DNA from: Naumovozyma dairenensis CBS 421
Taxonomy: Eukaryota > Ascomycota > Saccharomycetes > Saccharomycetales > Saccharomycetaceae
DNA: 64,000 nucleotides
Assembly (NCBI RefSeq): GCF_000227115.2
Contig: NC_016479.1
Coordinates: 310,001-374,000, forward strand
Direction: 5' to 3'
The notes beneath the pieces are model-generated. The model ran no database searches and had not been told where the DNA came from. It saw nothing but the letters and a program-made list of their open reading frames with translations. Of this stretch, positions 1 to 10,305 are shown in pieces (the stretch's first letter is position 1; each line of letters begins with the position of its first letter). The translations under genes were made by a program, and so were the position numbers.

Positions 1-200
1 CCAATGTTTTTACTACTGATAGATATATAATTTATTATTTATTATTTACGTTAATATTGTCTTGTACTTTTATCTATCAATGTTGTTCTTAATGTAGAAA
101 TATATTAATTATTTGCTTGATAGCTTTATGTCTTTAATTTATATCATAGTGCTCTGTAGAACAATAACAAGGCCAACCTGGTGTAATTTTATCCATTTGT

Positions 201-2524
201 TTACAGAAGTGATGGGATTTTCGATTTATCACCCATTCCCTTTCTTTCATCACTATCTGGACCTTCAACGACCGTGTTCGTTGAAGATTTCAATTTTTCT
301 AGTTTTTCACCGTTACAAACTTTTTCAATTTCTTTCGCATCTAAAGTTTCATATTCCATTAACCCTTGAGCTAACCTATGTAATTCTATATTTTTTTAGT
401 CAAAAGTTTCCTTGTTCTTTCTTCAGATTCTTTTAATATTTCTATAACTTCTTTATCAGCTACATTCCGAATTGAATTTGACCAAGTTTCCCAATTTTCA
501 GCAAGATTAACAGGGCCAACTTCATCACTCATACCATATTGTGTTATCATTGCTCTTGCTGTATTAGTAGCACTTTTCAAATCAGATCCACATCCACTTG
601 TAGTATTATCTTTCCCATATATGAGTTCTTCAGCTATCTTACCACCCATACAAACGTCTAAAGTGGCTAAACATTCCTTTTTGGTAGTGTCAACTTTATC
701 CATTTCAGGTAACTGGAATGTAATACCTAATGCTCTACCTCTTGGTAAAATGGTAGCTTTATATAATGGAGTAGCACCTGTAGTATACATAGCCATTATT
801 GCATGACCAGCTTCATGGAATGCTGTAGCTCTTCTTGCAGCATCTGTCAAGACCATGGTCTTTCTTTCTGCTCCCATTAATATTTTATCCTTGGCCCATT
901 CAAGATGTGACATATCTACAGCGATAGCATTTTGTTGGCATGCATACACTGCAGCCTGATTAACTAAATTAGATAATTCTGCACCCGATAAACCTGGTGT
1001 ACCTCTAGCGATAAGAGTAGGATCCACATCTGATGCCAATGTAACTTTTTTCATATGATGTTTCAAAATATCAGCACGTCCACGAACATCAGGTAAATCA
1101 ACATTAACAACTTTATCAAATCTACCAGGTCTTGTCAAAGCTTTATCTAATGCTTCAGGGAAATTGGTAGCACCAATAATAATGATCCCGGTACTTTGTG
1201 AAAACCCATCTAATTCCACTAACAATTGATTCAAAGTTTGTTTAGCATATGCTTGATCTTTAGGATTTCTTTTCCCACCAATAGCGTCCAATTCATCAAT
1301 GAAAATGATAGCTGGAGCTCTTGCACGAGCTTGTGAGAACAATTCACGAATTCTTTTAGCACCGACACCTACATAAACTTCATCGAATTCAGAACCTGAC
1401 ATGAAAAAGAAATCCACACCAGCTTCACCTGCTGTAGCTCTTGCTAATAATGTTTTACCAGTGCCCGGTGGACCCGTCAATAGAACACCTTTAGGTAAAG
1501 TACCACCTAATGATTCATATTTAGTTGGATCCTTAAGGAAGTCAACGATTTCTTCTAATTCAGCACGAGCTTCATCACAACCTTGTACGTCATCGAATTT
1601 AACGTTTGTCTTGGCTACATCTACTGATTTATCTGCTACTTCTGAATTTTTCAATAAGGAGGTATTTTCTGTTATATATTTGAAACCTTCAGTGATACCG
1701 TATGTCAAAAGACCAAATACAACAAGCCATTTAATCCATCTTGATATTATAGTGAAAGTAGATTCTGAGACTATGACATGTAATGGTTCCTTTCTTGATC
1801 CATAGAATGGAGAATATAAAGATGGGAAAGTGGAATGATAACTAGATGAATTAGAATTTGAACCAGATGATGCTAAAGATGGATTTACTGCACCGGCTGA
1901 ACTCGCAGTTAATAGGGTTTGTCTTACTGCGTCTGCCTCAGAATGTCTACCTATTCTTTGTAACGCTTCCATGTAAAGTTCCATACATTCTGGAGAGGAT
2001 GCTATACCTGGAGTTTCAAATCTTGACACTACATATTGTGGATAATTTGATTGTAATAATAGTTTATAAAAGGTTGCTTGAGAATCTGGATTTGTCAAAT
2101 CTTTGTTTGCCTCTTGTTCTTGTGTTGCTAATATGGCATGGGAGACTGCTGTCTGTTGAGGTGGTGGAGTCCCAGCACCTGAGGAAGGAGAAGAAGAAGA
2201 AGAAGAAGAAGAAGGTGAACCCTTCGTTGAGTGTTGCTGCTCCTGTTGTTGTTTTGTTTCAAACGCTGGAGATGCAGCAGATGCGTTAGAATCAGTTGAA
2301 GTAGATATTGTTTCGTTCTGCAGTTTAGAATCGGAATACAATCGGCGTTGGCGTTGTATTAGTGTGATATTTCTATTCGTAGTAAATGTTGAAAATGATC
2401 TTTTATTATAGTGGATTTGCGATTGTTGTGATGCAATCTTTAATATGGGTAATTGCGATAATCCCATATGAGACACTCGAGCTTTGATCAGTGGAGAACA
2501 AAAGAGTATTCTCGAGGCATTCAT
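201..2524 (-). CDS. YME1: Mitochondrial inner-membrane i-AAA protease Yme1 (frame broken near the 3' end)
   Basis: ATP-dependent zinc metalloprotease of the mitochondrial inner membrane that degrades unfolded or unassembled inner-membrane and intermembrane-space proteins. In the intact frame (2524 down to 386, 712 codons): a Ser/Arg-rich, acid-poor N-terminus typical of a presequence, a transmembrane segment near residues 264-283, Walker A GPPGTGKT at 351-358, Walker B IIFIDE near 406, and the zinc site HEAGH near 570. The frame stops at TAG (386-388), right after a run of seven T on the + strand (391-397). The next frame continues without a stop to TAA at 201-203 and encodes the conserved family C-terminus (NIELHRLAQG, then a VVEGPDSDERK-like end). 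One extra A in the coding strand would give about 774 aa, against 747 in S. cerevisiae as I recall it. A sequencing error is the likely cause, but a real truncation cannot be excluded. Confidence 0.93.
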
Positions 2525-3020
2525 GGCGTGTTATTTGTTATATTGAATATATTATCTTAATGGGTTTTTCGTTGAGTTTCAAGATGTTAATGATGTGAGC
2601 GATAGAAACTTCTTTTTGTTTATTTGAGTAAGCGAAGATGATTATTGTTTTGTACTTCTTGGATTGTGTAGTGCAAAACCTCTGGATATAGTAAGTTAAT
2701 TTGTAATTACTCTTATTCCTCTCTATTAATGTACTTCTTACCTATGAGAACACAACTACAGTTTTAACACTTTTGTTAAAGCCGTATGTATGTCTGTATG
2801 TACGTACGTACGTATGTTTTTTTTTACTTTCCCTTACCTCCATTTCACCTAATTCCAGTTTAATAGATTTCAACAGTTTAGTTTACACACAATATTTTCC
2901 TATGAAACAACTTTACTATACTATGTGTAGGGTTGTACGTATTGTGTTAATCATTTTGTCTAATTGGATCCGCGCTTCTCATTCTGGGTTTTTCCCGGTT
3001 AAACGGATTTTGCCCGTATT

Positions 3021-3109
3021 TTACCCGGGTTGAGGGGTTACCCGCTCTTTATCCTGGTTACGTCCCGGGTAACAACTTTTCTAAAAAACCTTGACATTCT
3101 ATTACCCGG
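3021..3109. promoter_or_regulatory. Cluster of four Reb1-type sites (TTACCCG)
   Basis: TTACCCGG at 3021-3028, TTACCCG at 3038-3044, CCGGGTAA (inverted) at 3065-3072 and TTACCCGG at 3102-3109. Reb1 is a general regulatory factor that binds TTACCCG and opens nucleosome-free promoter regions. Four copies in 89 bp is dense for an AT-rich genome. Whether they serve PDC, YME1 or both is inference. Confidence 0.6.
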
Positions 3110-3794
3110 AGAATGTTTATAATTTTTTTTTCGTGTTTCCAATTCAAGGATTCCAAAAAATGTCCAGTTGCCATTAAATGCATAAATCATGCAAATTACA
3201 AAGACGTTCTTCAAAACAGGAATCCTGAATATTTTTTTTGTTTTTGAATAAAATATGCGTTTAAGGGAAAAAGGGAAAAACTCCGCGGACCGGACTCCTT
3301 TCATTCATTTGAAGGCGGAGTGAGAAATATCTCGCTTTTCTTGGCCCGTCGGGGAACGTGATGTTATCCTATTCTTCTTCTATCATAGCTGGTATCAACC
3401 GTACGACATACGTACGTACTACCTACCATACATAACACAATACAAAATAATATTGCACGCGTAACAACAACATCTGCTTTGCTTCGGTTGGTACATACAT
3501 GTACGTATAATAAACAAATAAACATTAATGGTAACACCATACGCGTTCGCGTGTGTTGCTAACGTTAATGCGAAAGAGCGAATATTTGCATAAAAAATTA
3601 TGCAAAATTTCTTGACAGCACAATCAAGACTAAGTTTATGCACGTTAAATCATTAAGTTGGTCGTACAATTGTGTGTGTAATGCTTATGTACGTACGTAA
3701 GGTACCTTTAGGAGTGAACTGAGATGGCTAATTGAAATATTTTTTCTTTTTTTTTTTTGTTTCATTGATGCGTTAAAATGCTTTACTAAATTCA

Positions 3795-3802
3795 TATATA
3801 AA
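3795..3802 (+). promoter_or_regulatory. TATA box of the pyruvate decarboxylase gene
   Basis: TATATAAA lies 123 bp upstream of the PDC start codon. This is the usual spacing for a highly transcribed glycolytic yeast gene. Confidence 0.6.
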
Positions 3803-3924
3803 CCAAGTAAATGAATTCATTTGATTGCTTTCCAAGTTTATTCCATTAATTGTTTATATTTTTATATTCCCCTATTTTTATTTTAAAAAATAACCCAACC
3901 AACATAAATTTCATCAAAAACATC

Positions 3925-5616
3925 ATGTCTGAAATTACTTTAGGTCGTTATTTATTCGAAAGATTATCCCAAGTCAATGTTAACACCATCTTCGGTTTAC
4001 CAGGTGACTTTAACTTGTCCTTGTTAGACAAGATTTACGAAACCCCAGGTATGAGATGGGCTGGTAACGCTAACGAATTGAACGCTGCTTACGCTGCTGA
4101 TGGTTACGCCAGAATTAAGGGTATGTCTTGTATCATTACCACTTTTGGTGTCGGTGAATTATCCGCTTTAAACGGTATTGCTGGTTCCTACGCTGAACAC
4201 GTTGGTGTCTTACACGTTGTCGGTGTCCCATCCATCTCTTCTCAAGCTAAACAATTATTGTTGCATCATACTTTAGGTAACGGTGATTTCACTGTTTTCC
4301 ACAGAATGTCTGCTAACATCTCTGAAACTACCGCTATGGTCACTGACATTGCCACTGCTCCAGCTGAAATTGACAGATGTATTAGAACCACTTATGTCAC
4401 TCAAAGACCAGTTTACTTAGGTTTACCAGCTAACTTGGTCGACTTGAAAGTTCCAGCTTCCTTATTGGAAACTCCAATTGACTTGTCTTTGAAACCAAAT
4501 GATGCTGAAGCTGAAGCTGAAGTCTTGGAAGAAGTCTTATCTTTGATCAAGAACGCTAAGAACCCAGTCATCTTAGCTGATGCTTGTTGTTCCAGACACG
4601 ATGTCAAAGTTGAAACTAGAAAGTTGATTGACATCACTCAATTCCCATCCTTTGTTACCCCAATGGGTAAGGGTTCCATTGATGAACAAAATCCAAGATT
4701 CGGTGGTGTCTACGTTGGTACTTTATCTAGACCAGAAGTTAAAGAAGCTGTTGAATCTGCTGATTTGATCTTATCTGTCGGTGCTTTGTTATCTGATTTC
4801 AACACTGGTTCCTTCTCTTATTCTTACAAGACTAAGAACATTGTTGAATTCCACTCTGATCACATTAAGATTAGAAACGCTACTTTCCCAGGTGTTCAAA
4901 TGAAATTTGTCTTACAAAAATTATTGAAATCTGTCCCAGCTGCTGTTAAAGGTTACAAACCTGTCCCAGTCCCAGCAGGTATTCCAGCTAACAAGAAGGT
5001 TGCTGACTCTACTCCATTGAAACAAGAATGGATGTGGAACCAAGTTGGTAAATTCTTACAAGAAGGTGATATCGTCATCACTGAAACGGGTACTTCTGCT
5101 TTCGGTATTAACCAAACTCATTTCCCAAACAACACCTACGGTATCTCTCAAGTCTTATGGGGTTCCATTGGTTTCACCACTGGTGCTACTTTAGGTGCTG
5201 CTTTCGCTGCTGAAGAAATTGATCCAAAGAGAAGAGTTATCCTTTTCATTGGTGATGGTTCTTTACAATTGACTGTTCAAGAAATTTCCACCATGGTTAG
5301 ATGGAATTTGAAACCATACTTGTTTATTTTAAACAACAATGGTTACACTATTGAAAAATTGATTCATGGTCCAACTGCTCAATATAATGAAATTCAAAGT
5401 TGGGAACATTTGAAATTGTTAGAAACTTTCGGTGCTAAGGATTATGAAAACCATAGAGTTGCTACCACTGGTGAATGGAACAAATTATGTGAAAACAAGG
5501 AATTCAATGTTAACTCTAGAATTAGAGTCATCGAAGTTATGTTGCCAGTTATGGATGCTCCTCAATCTTTGATCAAACAAGGTGAATTGACTGCTCAAAT
5601 TAACGCTAGAGGTTAA
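3925..5616 (+). CDS. PDC1: Pyruvate decarboxylase
   Basis: Thiamine-pyrophosphate and Mg-dependent decarboxylation of pyruvate to acetaldehyde and CO2, the committed step of alcoholic fermentation in the cytosol. The frame opens upstream at 3850, but the ATG at 3925 gives MSEITLGRYLFERL and 563 aa, exactly the length of S. cerevisiae Pdc1, so I choose that start. Visible family features: the catalytic Glu region NELNAAYAADGYAR, the paired active-site histidines in LLLHHTLGNGDF, and the TPP motif starting GDGS and ending in an NNNGYTIE segment. Codon use is extremely biased (GGT, GCT, TTG, AAC, TCC), marking a very highly expressed gene. S. cerevisiae has three PDC paralogs; which one this corresponds to cannot be told from sequence alone. 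It is flanked by YME1 and GLO3, an unfamiliar setting. Confidence 0.97.
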   Translation: MSEITLGRYLFERLSQVNVNTIFGLPGDFNLSLLDKIYETPGMRWAGNANELNAAYAADGYARIKGMSCIITTFGVGELSALNGIAGSYAEHVGVLHVVGVPSISSQAKQLLLHHTLGNGDFTVFHRMSANISETTAMVTDIATAPAEIDRCIRTTYVTQRPVYLGLPANLVDLKVPASLLETPIDLSLKPNDAEAEAEVLEEVLSLIKNAKNPVILADACCSRHDVKVETRKLIDITQFPSFVTPMGKGSIDEQNPRFGGVYVGTLSRPEVKEAVESADLILSVGALLSDFNTGSFSYSYKTKNIVEFHSDHIKIRNATFPGVQMKFVLQKLLKSVPAAVKGYKPVPVPAGIPANKKVADSTPLKQEWMWNQVGKFLQEGDIVITETGTSAFGINQTHFPNNTYGISQVLWGSIGFTTGATLGAAFAAEEIDPKRRVILFIGDGSLQLTVQEISTMVRWNLKPYLFILNNNGYTIEKLIHGPTAQYNEIQSWEHLKLLETFGAKDYENHRVATTGEWNKLCENKEFNVNSRIRVIEVMLPVMDAPQSLIKQGELTAQINARG

Positions 5617-6408
5617 TTTTAATTTTAATGTCCAAGAATGAGAAAATAAATATATTTATATAACGACTGGTTTGTTTTATAGAATGAAATGAATATATAT
5701 ATACATACATACATGGTAGATGTTTGAATAACAATTATAAGAAATCTTTGATAGAATACAATTAATATTTGATTTGCTGTACATAATATGTTGGGGCATA
5801 ATACAACTAACTCTTACCAATATGAGTATGAGAAGTTACGGAATTGCCACAGAAAACCAACTAGTTAAATGCTAACATTGACGAGTTTGTATTAGTGGGA
5901 TATCAATATCAATATCAATATTATATTTCTCCTAAGTTATTTTATTTTTAGAGAAACCACACTGAATTAAATAGTGCCAAGGTACAAGAGTTTTCAATCA
6001 ATGTCTGCTCATAAGAAGTAATGTTATATGTATTACCATCTGAATTAATCAATTTCAATATAGAGCCATATATTTATGTACTTACACAAAACATAAGACT
6101 ATAAGATTATCTCTCTGTCAGATTTCACAAAATTTTTGAGATTCCCAGTCCCGGGTAACCTCAAATAAAAAAATCATTCTTTCCGTTGGGAGATCTTGAA
6201 ATCTGAAAATAAACAACAAAACAAAGGTTTTCTAAAAGTGTACGTGTACCTTGTTGAATTGACAAAAACAATACAGGGGAAATAAAAGCCAAAGAGCCAG
6301 TTAGCAAGTATAGGATAGGAATTTTTATTACCGTCTATTTTTTTCCTATTTAAGATACCCCCCAAACATTACAAGACCTTTTCTTTCTTTGAGAATCTTT
6401 CTGACACA
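5617..6408. other. Intergenic region between PDC and GLO3
   Basis: Tandem 792-bp spacer holding the PDC 3' end and the GLO3 promoter. It has AT-rich terminator-like sequence (TATATATA around 5693-5702), a short GATATCAATATC-type repeat at 5898-5921 and one Reb1-type CCGGGTAA at 6151-6158, about 250 bp upstream of GLO3. No gene seen. Confidence 0.6.
6151..6158. promoter_or_regulatory. Reb1-type site upstream of GLO3
   Basis: CCGGGTAA (reverse of TTACCCGG) stands 251 bp before the GLO3 start codon, a typical distance for a Reb1 site in a yeast promoter. Confidence 0.45.
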
Positions 6409-7962
6409 ATGAGTAATGATGATGGTGAAGTTTTCGTCAATGATGAAACCAGACAAAAAGTCTTTCAAAAATTGGCTACCAAGCTAGAAAATAGGGTTTG
6501 TTTCGATTGTGGTAATAAGAATCCCACATGGACATCTGTACCCTTTGGTGTCATGTTATGTATTCAATGTTCTGCTGTTCATAGAAATCTAGGTGTTCAT
6601 ATCACTTTTGTTAAATCTTCCACTTTAGATAAATGGACTATTAACAATTTAAGAAGATTTAAATTAGGTGGGAATCATAAGGCTCGTGAATTTTTTTTGA
6701 AAAATAATGGGAAACAATTCTTAAACACTTCTAACGTTAATGCTCAAATCAAATATACTAGTAGCGTTGCTAAACGTTATAAAGATCATCTAGATAAAAA
6801 GGTTAGAAAAGATATGACGTTATATCCATCAGAATTGGTTTTAACTGAACAAGATGATGATGCTGCTGCCGCTGCTGATAGTGATTCTTTAACAGATTCA
6901 TCTTCAACTCCTGGATCTAAGGAAAATAGTGTTGATGATTTTTTTTCAACTTGGCAAAAACCAACAACATCATCATCTGATGTTACACCAAAGCAATTAA
7001 GTCCATCTAATACTGGATCGAAATTAAGTACTACAAGATCTTCATCAATCTTATCTGGTCAAAGAAGGAAACCCGTTGCCAGTAATAATAATAATAATAA
7101 TAATATCTTAGGAGGTAAGAAACATTCCATCTTATCTTCTTCTACAAGGAAATCTTCAAGACTTACAGCCAAGAAAATTGACAATTCAAATGCTGAAGAT
7201 TTATTCAATGAATATGAAAAGCAAGCTGAAGAAGATAAGGATCAAAAAATATTAGAAAGTAAAAGAAAAAATATTGCACCTTCATCACTATATACTAAAC
7301 TCAACAACAACAGCAGCAGCGGTAATAGATTTGGTTCTAATGATTCATCATTTACAGAACTTAATAATAATAATAATACTAACAATAATACGAATAAATA
7401 TCCAAAGGATGAATTTGATGAATTTTTAGAAAGTTCCACAGGACCAGATTCATACACTTCTAATGAACCAGTAGCTGAATTACAACCCAAATTAGCCAAA
7501 TTAGGGTTCGGTATGACGATGAATGATGCAAATGATTTAGCTAAACAACAAAAGGAGGCACAAAGAGCTGCATCGGGACCTAAATATACAGGTAAGATTG
7601 CAGAAAGGTATTCTGATTCGAAGGCAATTTCATCGGATCAATTGTTTGGTCGTGGTAATTATGATCAAGATGCTGCACGTGAAGCTAAGGAAAAATTGAA
7701 AACTTTTGATAATGCAACTTCTATTTCTTCATCATCTTATTTTGGTGAAGATCAAAATAATAATGAAGATGGTAGTGATGAATTTAATGATGGTGGTTCA
7801 TCGAGTGTTAATGCATATGGTAGAGGTTCTAGTCGTGGTGGTAATAATGGATTCATTGATATTAATGTTGGTACTGATGATGATTTACAAGTGCTTAAGG
7901 ATGCTGTGGAACAAGGTGCTCAAAAATTGGGTAATTATTTAAGAGATTATCTAAGAAAATAA
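6409..7962 (+). CDS. GLO3: ARF GTPase-activating protein Glo3
   Basis: ArfGAP that stimulates GTP hydrolysis on Arf1 during COPI-mediated retrograde traffic from Golgi to ER. The N-terminal ArfGAP zinc finger is clear: Cys31, Cys34, Cys51 and Cys54 in CX2C-X16-CX2C spacing, followed by the arginine finger at Arg59 ([10 protein letters not shown]). The central half is low-complexity Ser/Asn, with Asn runs near residue 226 and near 320. The C-terminus has the conserved Glo3-type ending ([11 protein letters not shown]) preceded by the [16 protein letters not shown] segment. Length is 517 aa against about 493 in S. cerevisiae. Its S. cerevisiae neighbour on the far side, YCK3, is absent here and PDC takes its place. 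Confidence 0.96.
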   Translation: MSNDDGEVFVNDETRQKVFQKLATKLENRVCFDCGNKNPTWTSVPFGVMLCIQCSAVHRNLGVHITFVKSSTLDKWTINNLRRFKLGGNHKAREFFLKNNGKQFLNTSNVNAQIKYTSSVAKRYKDHLDKKVRKDMTLYPSELVLTEQDDDAAAAADSDSLTDSSSTPGSKENSVDDFFSTWQKPTTSSSDVTPKQLSPSNTGSKLSTTRSSSILSGQRRKPVASNNNNNNNILGGKKHSILSSSTRKSSRLTAKKIDNSNAEDLFNEYEKQAEEDKDQKILESKRKNIAPSSLYTKLNNNSSSGNRFGSNDSSFTELNNNNNTNNNTNKYPKDEFDEFLESSTGPDSYTSNEPVAELQPKLAKLGFGMTMNDANDLAKQQKEAQRAASGPKYTGKIAERYSDSKAISSDQLFGRGNYDQDAAREAKEKLKTFDNATSISSSSYFGEDQNNNEDGSDEFNDGGSSSVNAYGRGSSRGGNNGFIDINVGTDDDLQVLKDAVEQGAQKLGNYLRDYLRK

Positions 7963-8102
7963 TATACTTTAGAAAATAGGGTTAAAAAGGAACTTTTTTC
8001 CAATCTTGGTCGCATTACCATAATTTAGACTCAAAAAATAGAATACTATTGCCTCTTTTTTTTTATCACTTAAAACTTTGCATAATCGAAATTGGTTATT
8101 TT

Positions 8103-8514
8103 TGCTGGAACCGAATATTCTATAGATGCATAGGATAAGAATATTAAGAGCAAGATTAGTCATAGAGCAGATCCAAGATAGAACATAAGTTCTGGAACTC
8201 TATGGAACATTACGAAATATGATTCTAGAAAATAATAGAAAAGTTGTAGAATATTCTAGAAAAATTTATGATTAGAATAGGCTTATCCGACTACGTCTGA
8301 ATATCTCCGGTTCTTATGTGAAGATAATATTTCTGTCCAAATGAGAAATTATATAAAGGACATGAAATGACAAGAATGTTAGGTATTAGTTTAAATACTA
8401 CTTTTAATATATAATATAATAAAAAACCGAAGAAACATTAGTATATTATTAATAAATGATTGAAACATATAAATCTGATATTGCTCCACAAGATAAGATC
8501 CCAAAATCTCATCA
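8103..8514 (+). repeat. 5' LTR of the Ty element
   Basis: 412 bp, starting TGCTGGAACC and ending CTCATCA. It contains a TATA box (TATATAAA at 8350-8357). As in Ty1, the Gag start codon (8456) lies inside the LTR. It matches the copy at 11084-11498 along its whole length with a handful of substitutions and several 1-2 bp indels. Confidence 0.95.
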
Positions 8515-9579
8515 TGGTAGCGACCGAGCAACGCATACTGGCCTTCACACCAGTGCTGCTCCAGATCCGAGGACTCATGAACAAAGTGAACCATCACTTA
8601 TCAACAACTTTGCTGATCTAAATTTACATGATATCCCACGCGCTTCCCACATTCAGTCATTCAACTTCCCTCAACAAGAGGCAAGTACCACTGTTGGTCC
8701 AAATAAATCAACATCATCTAACAAGGATAAGGTGCCACCTTCTATGTATGAACAATCCACTCCAAAAAACGTTCCATTCATGCATGCACCATATCCATAT
8801 CACTACTATGGGATGCCCCCACCACAAGGCTATTATTACCCATATCCTGCCATGAACCATAATATGGCACCCCCTTCCCACATGTCGGCCCCACCTTCGC
8901 CACATGTGTATTCACAACCAATGTATAATAATCATTTGCCAATTCCACAAACATTTTCCCAGCCGCCATTGCAACCTATTGTCAATCACTATAGGGATGT
9001 TCCTCATGCATTAAATCCTCAAAATCCATCACCGCTTTACCCTATTTCAAGTACCGGTGAATTTTCCAATTGGATTAGGACTCTGATGGACCATCTCAAA
9101 TCAGCTCAATATGGTGATCTAATTCCAAATAAACATGGCGTAGCTGCAAGAACACCTTCTCACTGGGAAGAACTTGGCCTCCAGTGGTTATTTTCCACTT
9201 ACGTTAAAAAGGATTTTTATCCTAAATGGGTCAAACAGGCCCAAGAGGCCTCTGTACCTCTATTTACTATATTGCAAAGAGCTATGACCTTAGCCATGCA
9301 AGCCACTGATATCACTATTATCATGCGGAAACTACGTGACCTTCATTTCGAAGGCAAAGAACCCGCCTTTATCTTTAACGCTAATGTGCAATCTATCATT
9401 TCACAGATTGACACAAAGGAACTTACTCAATATGAACCATTAATCAAAGACTGCATTTTAAATGCTCTTGCCGGTCCATACTCCACTATCAATAAGGAAT
9501 TTCGCACATCGCAAAGTCCGTACTCTATTTCGGACATATACACTCGTATTTCCGCCGAATACGATTACATTACCACCAC
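8456..9579 (+). CDS. Ty Gag (TYA-like) protein, 3' part missing in a gap
   Basis: Structural capsid protein of the retrotransposon. 374 codons are readable before the run of N at 9580. The N-terminal 190 residues are low-complexity and rich in Pro, His, Tyr and Asn (residues near 105-185 read as repeated PPP/YPYP/HM stretches), as in Ty1 TYA. The block from about residue 195 (EFSNWIRTLMDHL onward, with FYPKWVKQAQ near residue 260) aligns by eye with the Ty1 capsid core (FPNWVKTYIKFL and FLPTWVKDIL). The start codon lies in the 5' LTR. The Gag-Pol frameshift site, if present, is hidden in the gap. The Gag frame and the downstream Pol frame differ, as expected for a frameshifting element. Confidence 0.88.
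8515..8524 (+). promoter_or_regulatory. Minus-strand primer-binding site for initiator tRNA-Met
   Basis: TGGTAGCGAC directly abuts the 5' LTR. It matches 9 of 10 bases of TGGTAGCGCC, the complement of the 3' end of yeast initiator methionine tRNA used by Ty1. Confidence 0.85.
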
Positions 9580-10305
9580 NNNNNNNNNNNNNNNNNNNNN
9601 NNNNNNNNNNNNNNNNNNNNNNNNNNNNNNNNNNNNNNNNNNNNNNNNNNNNNNNNNNNNNNNNNNNNNNNNNNNNNNNNNNNNNNNNNNNNNNNNNNNN
9701 NNNNNNNNNNNNNNNNNNNNNNNNNNNNNNNNNNNNNNNNNNNNNNNNNNNNNNNNNNNNNNNNNNNNNNNNNNNNNNNNNNNNNNNNNNNNNNNNNNNN
9801 NNNNNNNNNNNNNNNNNNNNNNNNNNNNNNNNNNNNNNNNNNNNNNNNNNNNNNNNNNNNNNNNNNNNNNNNNNNNNNNNNNNNNNNNNNNNNNNNNNNN
9901 NNNNNNNNNNNNNNNNNNNNNNNNNNNNNNNNNNNNNNNNNNNNNNNNNNNNNNNNNNNNNNNNNNNNNNNNNNNNNNNNNNNNNNNNNNNNNNNNNNNN
10001 NNNNNNNNNNNNNNNNNNNNNNNNNNNNNNNNNNNNNNNNNNNNNNNNNNNNNNNNNNNNNNNNNNNNNNNNNNNNNNNNNNNNNNNNNNNNNNNNNNNN
10101 NNNNNNNNNNNNNNNNNNNNNNNNNNNNNNNNNNNNNNNNNNNNNNNNNNNNNNNNNNNNNNNNNNNNNNNNNNNNNNNNNNNNNNNNNNNNNNNNNNNN
10201 NNNNNNNNNNNNNNNNNNNNNNNNNNNNNNNNNNNNNNNNNNNNNNNNNNNNNNNNNNNNNNNNNNNNNNNNNNNNNNNNNNNNNNNNNNNNNNNNNNNN
10301 NNNNN
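9580..10305. other. Assembly gap (726 N) inside the Ty element
   Basis: Run of N separating Gag from the C-terminal part of Pol. A complete element would need roughly 3.3-3.4 kb here by comparison with Ty1, so either the gap size is nominal or the element has an internal deletion. Confidence 0.99.

Larger units (their letters stand above)
2525..3924. other. Intergenic region between YME1 and PDC (divergent promoters)
   Basis: A 1.4-kb shared upstream region with no convincing gene. It holds a cluster of four TTACCCG (Reb1-type) sites at 3021-3109, three TACGTACGTA palindromic tracts (2801-2814, 3409-3418, 3690-3699), T-rich tracts near 3745-3760 and a TATA box for PDC at 3795-3802. The short open frames here lack ATG starts or recognisable content. 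Confidence 0.7.

Noticed and set aside
113..436. 107-codon plus-strand frame at the left edge
   Set aside because: No ATG at its start, and it lies antisense to the YME1 C-terminal coding sequence, whose conserved tail explains the openness.
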